Source of the DNA: Nocardia uniformis NBRC 13702
GTDB taxonomy: Bacteria > Actinomycetota > Actinomycetes > Mycobacteriales > Mycobacteriaceae
NCBI RefSeq assembly: GCF_001613345.1
Contig: NZ_BDCE01000089.1
Location: 1-41,963 of the forward strand
Length of the DNA stretch: 41,963 nucleotides
Reading direction: 5' to 3'
A program made the translations under genes and the position numbers. This document shows, piece by piece, positions 17,830 to 25,192 of the stretch (positions within the stretch are counted from its first letter, which is position 1; the number at the start of each line of letters is the position of its first letter). Below the pieces are notes generated by a model that was not told the DNA's origin, made no database searches, and was given only the letters and a program-made list of their open reading frames with translations.

Positions 17830-18095
17830 GCGTTTCCGCCTTCGGGTACGTACCGCGCGATGGTGTCGATGATTTCGCGCAGGGTCAGCATCTGCGCGAG
17901 ATCGTCATCGCTGAGCAGGGTGAGGTCGACTCCGGCCCGGCGGCACACCGAAGTGAGCAGCACAACCTTGTTCAGTGAGGTCAGACCGTAGGACCGCACC
18001 AGGTCGACGTCCGGGTCCAGCTCCCCCGGTGTCACGTCGGCGGCGGTCAGCGCCGCGAGTCTGCGGCGCGTGAACTCTGCTATGTCAGCATGCAT
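17826..18095 (-). CDS. Acyl/peptidyl carrier protein
   Basis: The product is 89 aa, a single carrier domain with phosphopantetheine attachment at Ser40 in GLTSLN. A strong ribosome site (GGAGGAGGG) precedes the ATG at 18095, and the gene overlaps the ligase stop by 11 bp. It sits between an adenylating ligase and a GNAT, as the Tri29-Tri30-Tri31 set does in triacsin biosynthesis. It is therefore the probable carrier for hydrazinoacetyl or N-acyl-hydrazinoacetyl units. It is distinct in sequence from the second carrier at 30122-30361, which pairs with the fatty acyl-AMP ligase. Confidence 0.88.
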   Translation of the reverse strand: MHADIAEFTRRRLAALTAADVTPGELDPDVDLVRSYGLTSLNKVVLLTSVCRRAGVDLTLLSDDDLAQMLTLREIIDTIARYVPEGGNA

Positions 18096-19602
18096 GAATA
18101 CCCTCCTCCGGGTTCGTCAGCCCGGCTTCGAAACGCGTGTAGATGCGCTGTCGGCGTGGCTTGTATTGGGATGTGAGCAGACCGTTGCCGATGCTGAACG
18201 GCTCGTCGGCGACGACGACCCGCGAGATACGTTCATCGCGGTGCGCGCCGAGATTGGCGGCGGCGAGCTGGGCGGCGACGGCGTCGCGATCCGCCGGTAG
18301 GCGGTCCGAGGACGCGACCGCCACCAATTCGGTTTGCGCACGGCAGAATACGACGCATTCGGTGATTGTTGTTCCGACACCGACGAGGCGCTCTTCGATG
18401 GCTCTGACAACGATCTTGCGGCCATTGTCGAGCACGATCGTGTCATCGGCGCGCCCGAGGATATACAGGTATCCATCGCTGTCCAGATAGCCCACATCCC
18501 CGGTGATCACGGTGTTGTCGCCGCGGAACACCCGATCCGAGGCACCGGGTTCGGCGTACAGGTACCGATGGCTGACCGGATACTCGCTGCGGACCCGAAC
18601 GATTCCCTCCGAGTCGATGAGAACCGTCTTTCCGGACAGGACGCGGCCGACACTGCCTGCGCGCGCCGCACCGGGAGAGTTCTTCGCCACGATGCAGGTT
18701 TCATTGAGGCCGTATCCCTCGAAGATCGCAAGCCCCACCGAGGCATAGAAATCCAGCAGCGCGCTTCCGGCCGGAGCGGAGCCCGTCCAGAGGTATCGAA
18801 TGCACCCGCCGAACAATTCGTTCGCCGCCGCGCGCAGTGCCTCATCCGCACTGTCGGTGTCGATCTCGGCGGCCGACTGCTCGATCTCGCGGCGCGCGGC
18901 CTCGAAGAAGGCGGGTACGCCCATGACGACCGTCGGCCGTACCGATGCCATGACGGCGAAGACCGACGTGTAGGTGCAGAGGGTGACATCGTGTCCGTAG
19001 GCCAGGGCCGAGTAGATCCAATAGCGCTGCTGCAGCAACGACAGTGGCAGGAAGACCAGCAGATTGTCGCCGGGACCATGGTCGAACATCTGCTGGATTG
19101 CCGTCACGGAGCTGTCGATACTGCCCGCCGTAGCGGCCAGTCCCTTGGGTACGCCCGTGCTACCGGAGGTGAATTTGATAGTTGTGATGTCCTCGGGCGC
19201 ATAGCTGACGGGCGGCCATACTTCTGATCGCGCACTGTCCGAGTGGTTTTCGATATCGCTGATGGCCAGAATTCCGGGCAGATCGACGGGTGTGTCGGTG
19301 AAGAGCACCTTCAGGTCGTACCGAGCGAGCAGCTCACTGGTCGGCTCGAATTTTCCAGGTTCCAGTCCAGCCGTCTCAACTCCGAGCCGCAAAGCCGCGA
19401 GGTCGAGCAGCACCCACTCCAGCCGATTCGACGACAGTATTCCGATGCGATCACCGGAATCTGTTCCGAGGGCGACCAGGTATGCCGCCACCCGGCCCGC
19501 GCGCTCATACAGCTCTCGCAGTGAGATGCTGTGCCACGCGGTCGATATCGCGATATGAATGCTCCCACCGGTGGGTGGGGTGGCAATGATGGCGTTGATC
19601 AC
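18085..19602 (-). CDS. AMP-forming acid:carrier ligase
   Basis: The product is 505 aa, in the ANL adenylating superfamily. Motifs are the P-loop FTSGSTGVPKG, GYGLNET (A5), TGDVGYLDSDGYLYILGRADD (A7-A8, shown in pieces: TGDVGYLD, ILGRADD) and a C-terminal subdomain (about 400-505). The GTG at 19602 overlaps the stop of the cupin-MetRS gene as GTGA; the in-frame extension further upstream overlaps that gene entirely and is not credible. With the carrier gene immediately downstream it should adenylate a small acid and transfer it to Ser40 of that carrier. Given the neighbouring hydrazinoacetate genes, hydrazinoacetic acid or its N-acyl form is the predicted substrate, parallel to Tri29 of triacsin. 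A salicylate ligase for block A is a less likely alternative because it is translationally coupled within the hydrazine operon. Confidence 0.85.
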   Translation of the reverse strand: MINAIIATPPTGGSIHIAISTAWHSISLRELYERAGRVAAYLVALGTDSGDRIGILSSNRLEWVLLDLAALRLGVETAGLEPGKFEPTSELLARYDLKVLFTDTPVDLPGILAISDIENHSDSARSEVWPPVSYAPEDITTIKFTSGSTGVPKGLAATAGSIDSSVTAIQQMFDHGPGDNLLVFLPLSLLQQRYWIYSALAYGHDVTLCTYTSVFAVMASVRPTVVMGVPAFFEAARREIEQSAAEIDTDSADEALRAAANELFGGCIRYLWTGSAPAGSALLDFYASVGLAIFEGYGLNETCIVAKNSPGAARAGSVGRVLSGKTVLIDSEGIVRVRSEYPVSHRYLYAEPGASDRVFRGDNTVITGDVGYLDSDGYLYILGRADDTIVLDNGRKIVVRAIEERLVGVGTTITECVVFCRAQTELVAVASSDRLPADRDAVAAQLAAANLGAHRDERISRVVVADEPFSIGNGLLTSQYKPRRQRIYTRFEAGLTNPEEGIHAC

Positions 19603-21614
19603 GATGACACCGCATCGGCGACCGGGACCGCGGCGGCATCGAGGGACGGGCGGAAGAACACCGCGTCGGACAGGGCGATCGAAGTACCGGCCGGCACCGG
19701 CTCGATCGTGTTCGGCCAGTCCCGGAGACCGCGTCCGCCCAGCGCGGCATCCACTGTGGCGGCGAATCGCGGCATGATCGGCGCGGACACCGCCGCAAGC
19801 AGTTTCGCGGCTGTCAGCTCGAGGACGATCGAGGTGCGAACCTCGCTGTCCAGCGTTCCGATACCGCCGAGCCGATCGCCTTCGGCGGCGAACCGCACCG
19901 CGTCGCCGACGAGGCCGTCGATTTCGGCGGCCGCCGCGCGCAGGGAGAAGCCGTCCGGTTCCAGGCTCGCCGTGGTGGCGTCGAGGCGAAGGTACAAGCG
20001 GCGCAGGAAGGCGAGGTGCTCCGCGGTCCAGTTCCCCGCTTCGGGCGCGCGGCCTCCGAATAGTTGCGTGACCCGGCACCCCAGGTCGACGAGCCAGCGC
20101 TGCCAGATGCCGATGAGCTGCTCGTGGAGGACTCGCTCGTAGTCCGCGGTCGTGAAGTTGGTTCGGGTGCGTTCGGCGCGCGTGGCGGCGAGAAAGTACC
20201 GCACCGCGTCGGCACTGTCCGGGGACAGGATTTCCTTGCCCCAGATCGCATGTCGGCGACTGGTGGAGAACTTCTTGCCCTCCAGCAGGTAGAACTCGTT
20301 CACGTGATAGTCGATCTCGGGCTGCCAGGCGGGGAACGCGAGCGAGTACAGGGCGGGAAAGAGGATGCAGTGGTAGAAGCTGTTGTCGTAGCCGAAGAAG
20401 TGCACGAGCTTCCACTCAGGCTGTGGCGCATTGGCTTTCCAGTCCTCACCGAGCCGTTCGGCCAGCCGCCCGATGCCGTGCAGGAATCCGTAGGACATCT
20501 CCGGCCAGACCCAGACCACCTGTCCGGCCCCCTCCGATTCCGACGGCGACACGCCCCAGTCACTCGGGTGGGTGACCGCGATATCGAGCCGCTCGCGACG
20601 GAACACCCGGTCGGCCAATTGCCGCAGACGTGCCGGCACTCGCCCGAAGCGGTGGTGAAGTAGCACCGCTTCGCGAAATGCGTGCAGCGGCAACATGAAT
20701 CGGGTGACGGTACTGGGGACGGGCAATAGACCGGATGCCACGCTGATCGGACCGAGCAGGTCGACCACCGCATTGGGCTCGCCACACTCTTCGCAGATAT
20801 TGCCACGCGTCGCCGAGGCGCATACCGGGCAACCACCCGCGACGTCGACCTCGTAGAGGTACGCGCCATTCTCGGGATCAGCCAGAGCGGGACCCGCCAC
20901 CGGCTCGATCCGTCCCGACGCGACGAGTTTCGAGAAGAACTCCCGCAATCCACGGCGATAGTCCGGGTCGGTCCCGGTGATGGTGTACTGATCGGGTTCG
21001 ATATCCATCAGCGCGAGCGTCGCCGCGATCTCCGCACTGAAATGCGCGGCGATCTCGTCCGGCGCACGCTGTTCCCGGCGCGCCAAATCCCTTACGTAGC
21101 TTTGAAAATCATCACTTCCGGTGAGATGCCAGGCTCGCGCACCGTTCATACGCTGATACCGAACGTAGGCGTCGGCACCGAGATAGGGCCCGGAGAGATG
21201 CCCGAGGTGCAGATCCCCGTTGGGTGTCGGCGGTGTGGAGAAGACGAAGATCGGGCGAGCCTGGTCAACGCGCCCTTCGCCACGCACCGCGTCGTTCACC
21301 TCGGCGGCGTCGCGCCAGTACTGGGTGAGAAAGACCAGCTCGCCATCGCCGACATTTCCGAGTACGTGCGGTTCGAACGGCGCGAACACCGCTACGGTGC
21401 CGGGGCCCGCCGGTATCCGCCGATCGTCGACGAGGAACTCGCCATCCCCGGAAATAATGGTGATCTGCTCGCTCTCGTCGTGCCGGTGCACCTCCGTCTT
21501 CCCACCCGGCGGCACGCGCCCCCAGGCCGCCGCGGTACCAAGGCCGTCGATACCACCCATCTGAATGCCGAAGCTGTCGCCGAGTGCCTCGGCCCGATAC
21601 CGGCGGATGATCAT
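19599..21614 (-). CDS. Cupin-MetRS fusion, hydrazine synthetase (Spb40/Tri28-like)
   Basis: The product is 671 aa. Residues 1-115 form a cupin with metal ligands His43, His45, Glu49 and His83. From about 120 on it is a class I methionyl-tRNA-synthetase-like protein: HLGH (136-139) for ATP, a Cys4 zinc knuckle CPVC/CEEC (about 263-282) and KFSTS (about 448) in place of KMSKS. In s56-p1 (Spb40) and triacsin (Tri28) biosynthesis this fusion adenylates or transfers an amino acid (glycine) to the N6-hydroxyl of lysine, and the cupin then rearranges the ester to an N-N bond. All four cupin ligands and both ATP motifs are intact, so I infer an active hydrazine-forming enzyme. It overlaps its neighbours by 4 bp on each side, directly beside the two other enzymes of that pathway. 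Confidence 0.92.
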   Translation of the reverse strand: MIIRRYRAEALGDSFGIQMGGIDGLGTAAAWGRVPPGGKTEVHRHDESEQITIISGDGEFLVDDRRIPAGPGTVAVFAPFEPHVLGNVGDGELVFLTQYWRDAAEVNDAVRGEGRVDQARPIFVFSTPPTPNGDLHLGHLSGPYLGADAYVRYQRMNGARAWHLTGSDDFQSYVRDLARREQRAPDEIAAHFSAEIAATLALMDIEPDQYTITGTDPDYRRGLREFFSKLVASGRIEPVAGPALADPENGAYLYEVDVAGGCPVCASATRGNICEECGEPNAVVDLLGPISVASGLLPVPSTVTRFMLPLHAFREAVLLHHRFGRVPARLRQLADRVFRRERLDIAVTHPSDWGVSPSESEGAGQVVWVWPEMSYGFLHGIGRLAERLGEDWKANAPQPEWKLVHFFGYDNSFYHCILFPALYSLAFPAWQPEIDYHVNEFYLLEGKKFSTSRRHAIWGKEILSPDSADAVRYFLAATRAERTRTNFTTADYERVLHEQLIGIWQRWLVDLGCRVTQLFGGRAPEAGNWTAEHLAFLRRLYLRLDATTASLEPDGFSLRAAAAEIDGLVGDAVRFAAEGDRLGGIGTLDSEVRTSIVLELTAAKLLAAVSAPIMPRFAATVDAALGGRGLRDWPNTIEPVPAGTSIALSDAVFFRPSLDAAAVPVADAVSS

Positions 21615-22669
21615 GCGGTGTGCTCCCGTTCGACATCGGCCCCGGATAGGGCCTCGAGCAGATCTGTCGTCTCGGCGGCTATTGCCGGGCCGAGGCGATA
21701 GCCGGATCCATTGGCGGCACCGGCGAACACGACTCGCGGGTCGGCCGGCGAACTCCGGACCAGTGGCTCGCGGTCGGGGCTGTAGGCGTCGCAGAACACG
21801 CGACCGGAGACAGTGGACGCGATCAGCTGCGGCGCGTACTTCTCCAGAATTCGATGTCCGGCAGCCAGATCCGCCGCAGTCAGCCCGGTCCCGGGTCGGT
21901 CGGGTGAGACGTCCCACTCCTCGCTGGTGTAGCTCAGGAGCCAGTGACCACGACGGTGCATCGGCAGTAGGAAGGCGTCCTCGGTGTCGAAGACGGCAGC
22001 GGGGTCACCCTCGTTGGGGACCCGGTCGAGGTGGAGTGCGACAACCCGCTTGACGCGAATGCCGAAGGGGCGGATGAACGTCGTCCATTCGGGCGAGCCG
22101 GTCCAGGGCCCCGGAGCCAGTACGACCCGACCGGCATGGACGCTCCGCCCGGTACCGAGCCGCAACCGGATTCCATCCGAACGCGGCTCGACACCGAGCA
22201 CCGCGACGCCTTCGTGGATGCGCACGCGCGATCGGACCTCGCGCGCGACTTGCTGAGCAAAGGCGTGTACGTCGGTGTACGCGCACTCGCCATACCAGGC
22301 GATGTGCCCGGACGGGATATCGAACAGTCCGCGGTGCACCGGGAGCGTCTGCTGCGATCCGGCATCCTCGAGATACCGCTCTCGAACATCGGATTCCCTT
22401 GTACGGTGCGCGATTACGGTCATGGGCAGCACACACCGGGTACCGGCGAAATAACGCTGACCATAGGCGGCCATGCGGCGCACCCGTTCGCTATCGCCGC
22501 GTGGAATATCCAGTCCGGCCGAGTATCGGCTGGCTCCGCCACCGATGCCACCCCGGTCGACAACCACGATATCGAGATCGGGCCGACGCACGGACAATTC
22601 CCGCGCGATCAGGCATCCGATCACTCCGGCACCGACAATCGCCACATCCGCCCTGATCGAGTCCGTCAT
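21611..22669 (-). CDS. FAD-dependent glycine-oxidase-like enzyme (Spb39/Tri27-like)
   Basis: The product is 352 aa, in the DAO/glycine oxidase superfamily. The N-terminal FAD-binding Rossmann motif is VAIVGAGVIGCLIAREL, and the C-terminal FAD-contact segment GAANGSGYRLGPAIA is typical of DAO enzymes. The ATG at 22669 overlaps the lysine hydroxylase stop (ATGA); upstream in-frame starts lie inside that gene. In the known pathway this type of enzyme oxidatively cleaves the lysine-glycine hydrazine adduct to release hydrazinoacetic acid, leaving the lysine side chain as a semialdehyde. Its placement between the N-hydroxylase and the cupin-MetRS is as in spb38-40 and tri26-28, to my knowledge. 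Confidence 0.87.
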   Translation of the reverse strand: MTDSIRADVAIVGAGVIGCLIARELSVRRPDLDIVVVDRGGIGGGASRYSAGLDIPRGDSERVRRMAAYGQRYFAGTRCVLPMTVIAHRTRESDVRERYLEDAGSQQTLPVHRGLFDIPSGHIAWYGECAYTDVHAFAQQVAREVRSRVRIHEGVAVLGVEPRSDGIRLRLGTGRSVHAGRVVLAPGPWTGSPEWTTFIRPFGIRVKRVVALHLDRVPNEGDPAAVFDTEDAFLLPMHRRGHWLLSYTSEEWDVSPDRPGTGLTAADLAAGHRILEKYAPQLIASTVSGRVFCDAYSPDREPLVRSSPADPRVVFAGAANGSGYRLGPAIAAETTDLLEALSGADVEREHTA

Positions 22670-23970
22670 ACCGGCATCGACCTTCCGGGTTTCGTCGACC
22701 ATTCGACGAAGGCCGCCAGCTGATCTCGGCTTCGGGTCCCTCGGATTCGATCGCGAATCCGCTGGCTGCGCCACGAATTCAGACTCAGATTCGGATCGGC
22801 CAGGCCACGCTGGTGGGCGACGGCGTTCTGCAGGAAGATATTGCGATCCGACGGGCCGTCCCAGCGCACGGCGAAGTCCTCGTCGACCGCGAATTCGTCG
22901 CCCACACGCTCGAGCCGATCGGCCAGCGGCGCGAGGAAATCCAGGCGATCGCTCCGGTACCCAGTGGCCCAGATGACGGCATCCGCCTCGAAATACTCGA
23001 CCTGGTCCGCCTCTTCCCGGTGCCGGACCGCGACCAACCACCGGTCGCCCTCCCGGGTCACGTCGACCACCTCCCGATTCGGGTAGAGGCCGATCGTCTG
23101 TTCCCGCTGTTCGACGAATCGGTGCACGTACAGGCGCTGGTAGATCTCGTGCGCGAGGTGCTCGGAGATGCCATCACTGGCCAGCACGTGGTCCCGATTG
23201 AACACCGCCCGGGACGCGGCTTCGAGGTTGTAGAAGTAGTCGGAGTGGCACGGCATGAAGAACTCGTTGGTGAACGGCGAGTCATCGATCGGGAAGAAGT
23301 TGCGCCGCCGCGAAACCCACACTGTTTCGCGGGGCAGCTCCGGACCGTTGCGGGAGATCAGGTCCAGCACGGCTTCCGCACCCGATTGCCCGCCGCCGAT
23401 CACGACGACGCTGCGCCCACCGAGTGCTGCCGCCTTGCCGGTGAAATCCGCGACGTGGAAGTGGCTGTCGCCGAGGCCACCGCGAGCGAACTCGGGAACC
23501 CAGGGTCTCGACCCGACACCTACGACGATATTGTCGGCCGACAGCGTGCGCCGGTCGGTGCGAAGTGTGAAGGTCCCGTCGAAATGCACGGCTATCACCG
23601 CCTCCCCGAATACGACGTTCGGATTGCGGCCGCTCGCCCATTCCAGGTAGTTCCGGTATTCGCGCCGGGGCATGATCTCAAATCGCGCGTTCAGGAAGTG
23701 GTAGATCCGGCCCTGTTCGTGCAGGTAGTTCAGGAACGAGAAGGGATTGGTGGGGTCAGTCAGGCTGACCAGATCCTTCAGTGGCGATACCTGCAGCGTC
23801 GCCCCGCCCACGAGTTGACCGTCGTGCCAGCCGAATCGGTCGTTGCGGTCGAGAAACAGATTCGGCACGTCGGAATCCGCGTGCAGCAGCGACGCCAGGG
23901 ACAGGTTGGCGGGCCCCACCCCGATGCCGACGCAGCGAAAATGCGCGGGGCGCGGTTCATGGTCCGGCAT
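22666..23970 (-). CDS. L-lysine N6-hydroxylase (SidA/IucD family; Spb38/Tri26-like)
   Basis: The product is 434 aa, a flavin N-hydroxylating monooxygenase. It shows the FAD motif GIGVGPANLSLA (about 14-25), the NADPH motif VVVIGGGQSGAEA (about 190) and the ATGYRSD motif (about 335). PLKDLVSLTDPTNPFSF is a typical substrate-side block of lysine/ornithine hydroxylases. The ATG at 23970 was chosen over a GTG at 24006 because family alignments begin about ten residues before the FAD motif; it overlaps the acyl-CoA dehydrogenase stop by 14 bp. Such enzymes usually serve hydroxamate siderophores, but no hydroxamate synthetase is present. The adjacent cupin-MetRS instead points to hydrazine formation. 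Confidence 0.92.
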   Translation of the reverse strand: MPDHEPRPAHFRCVGIGVGPANLSLASLLHADSDVPNLFLDRNDRFGWHDGQLVGGATLQVSPLKDLVSLTDPTNPFSFLNYLHEQGRIYHFLNARFEIMPRREYRNYLEWASGRNPNVVFGEAVIAVHFDGTFTLRTDRRTLSADNIVVGVGSRPWVPEFARGGLGDSHFHVADFTGKAAALGGRSVVVIGGGQSGAEAVLDLISRNGPELPRETVWVSRRRNFFPIDDSPFTNEFFMPCHSDYFYNLEAASRAVFNRDHVLASDGISEHLAHEIYQRLYVHRFVEQREQTIGLYPNREVVDVTREGDRWLVAVRHREEADQVEYFEADAVIWATGYRSDRLDFLAPLADRLERVGDEFAVDEDFAVRWDGPSDRNIFLQNAVAHQRGLADPNLSLNSWRSQRIRDRIRGTRSRDQLAAFVEWSTKPGRSMPV

Positions 23971-25192
23971 GGGCTGCCCCGCTTTCCGCCGGAACCGTTC
24001 CGGCACTGGCCGTTCGATGCCCGAGAGTTTCGGCGATCGTGGCGCGCAGCACTTCCGACGCGCCCTCGTAGAGGCGCAGGGATCGGATCTGCCGGTAGAG
24101 GCGCTCGGTCACGCTGTCCTTGACCAACGCGGACGCACCGCGGATCTGGACGGCGGTATCGACAATGTGTTGCGCGTTCTCGGTGGCGTAGAGCTTCGCG
24201 ATACCCGCCTGTCTGGCGAAGTGCGGAGCGTTGTGGTCGGCATCCCAGGCAGCCCGGGCGACCAGCAGCGCCGCCGCATTGAGAGCGACTTCCGCGTCGG
24301 CGAGCGAGGCGCGCACCGTCGGCAGGTCGAATAGCGTGCCGCCGTATGCTTTTCGGTCGCGTGCGTGGTCGAGAGCCGCGTCGGCGGCCCGGCGCGCGAA
24401 GCCGATCGCCGCCGCGCCGACCGTCATGCGGAATCGTTCGAGCAGATCCATGGTGACAATGAATCCGCCGCCGAGGCCGCCCAGGACGGCGTCGGCGGGA
24501 ACGTGGCAGTCCGCGAACTCCACACGGGCGAAGGCCCGCGGGGCCACCATATCGATCGGTTGCGTCCGCAGCCCCGGGGTACCCGAGGGAACCAGGAAGG
24601 CGGTCAGGCCGAACGCACCCGGACCACCCGTCCGGGCGATCACGCAGAACACATCGGCCAGCGTGCCATTGGCGATCCAGGCTTTGTGGCCGTTGAGAAG
24701 ATAACCACCGGAATGGGTTTCGGCGCGCAGTTCGATGGCGGCGACGTCCGAGCCGGCCTGGTCCTCGGAGAGCGCGAAGGCACCGATCACCTCACCGCGC
24801 GCCATCGGCGGCAACCATCGCACTTGTTGATCGGGGCTACCGTGCCGCCGAATCGGAGTGGCGGCCAAGGCCTGCACCGAGAACGCGTAGTCGGCCAGAT
24901 CTTCGCTGTAGGCCAGGATTTCGCGCATCAGGCACAGGCCACGCCAATCCGATCCCGGTGCGCTCGCAGCTGCGGCCGGGTCCAGAGCCGCCAGCCACCC
25001 TGCCGCGCCGAGCTCACGAATAATGCTGGTGCCCGACAGATCCGGAGCTGCGGTCCGGGCACGTACCCAGAGCTCGCCCTGCTCCGCACACCACTCGTCC
25101 ACCGATTCGGCAATGGCGCGATGGGTCCGGTCGTAGAACGGCAGGGCGAGAATGCCGGGGTCGAAGGCGGGACGGCGTACCTCAGTTCGCAT
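23957..25192 (-). CDS. Acyl-CoA dehydrogenase-like flavoenzyme
   Basis: The product is 411 aa with the full acyl-CoA dehydrogenase fold: N-terminal helices, a beta domain with AFALSEDQAGSD and HKAWIANG, and a C-terminal helical bundle. The catalytic base is present as Glu in RLYEGASEVLR. In carrier-based pathways these enzymes oxidize the alpha position of carrier-bound acids; in triacsin biosynthesis a relative (Tri22, as I recall) oxidizes the carrier-bound hydrazinoacetyl unit towards a hydrazone. The gene overlaps the large diiron gene by 11 bp and the lysine hydroxylase by 14 bp. The proposed job is C-N or N-N oxidation of the hydrazinoacetyl carrier thioester to hydrazone or azo level. 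Confidence 0.88.
   Translation of the reverse strand: MRTEVRRPAFDPGILALPFYDRTHRAIAESVDEWCAEQGELWVRARTAAPDLSGTSIIRELGAAGWLAALDPAAAASAPGSDWRGLCLMREILAYSEDLADYAFSVQALAATPIRRHGSPDQQVRWLPPMARGEVIGAFALSEDQAGSDVAAIELRAETHSGGYLLNGHKAWIANGTLADVFCVIARTGGPGAFGLTAFLVPSGTPGLRTQPIDMVAPRAFARVEFADCHVPADAVLGGLGGGFIVTMDLLERFRMTVGAAAIGFARRAADAALDHARDRKAYGGTLFDLPTVRASLADAEVALNAAALLVARAAWDADHNAPHFARQAGIAKLYATENAQHIVDTAVQIRGASALVKDSVTERLYRQIRSLRLYEGASEVLRATIAETLGHRTASAGTVPAESGAAHAGP

Noticed and set aside
18085..19602. This ligase as the missing salicylate-AMP ligase of block A
   Set aside because: It is coupled by overlaps to the cupin-MetRS and a stand-alone carrier, and the NRPS already has its own aryl carrier; not fully excluded without substrate tests.
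19599..21614. Housekeeping methionyl-tRNA synthetase
   Set aside because: The cupin fusion, the KFSTS variant and the operon position beside a lysine N-hydroxylase and a glycine-oxidase-like gene point to hydrazine synthesis instead.
22666..23970. Lysine N-hydroxylase as a hydroxamate siderophore gene of block A
   Set aside because: It is translationally coupled within the hydrazine operon, lies on the opposite strand from the adjacent block A genes, and no hydroxamate-forming acyltransferase or synthetase partner is visible.
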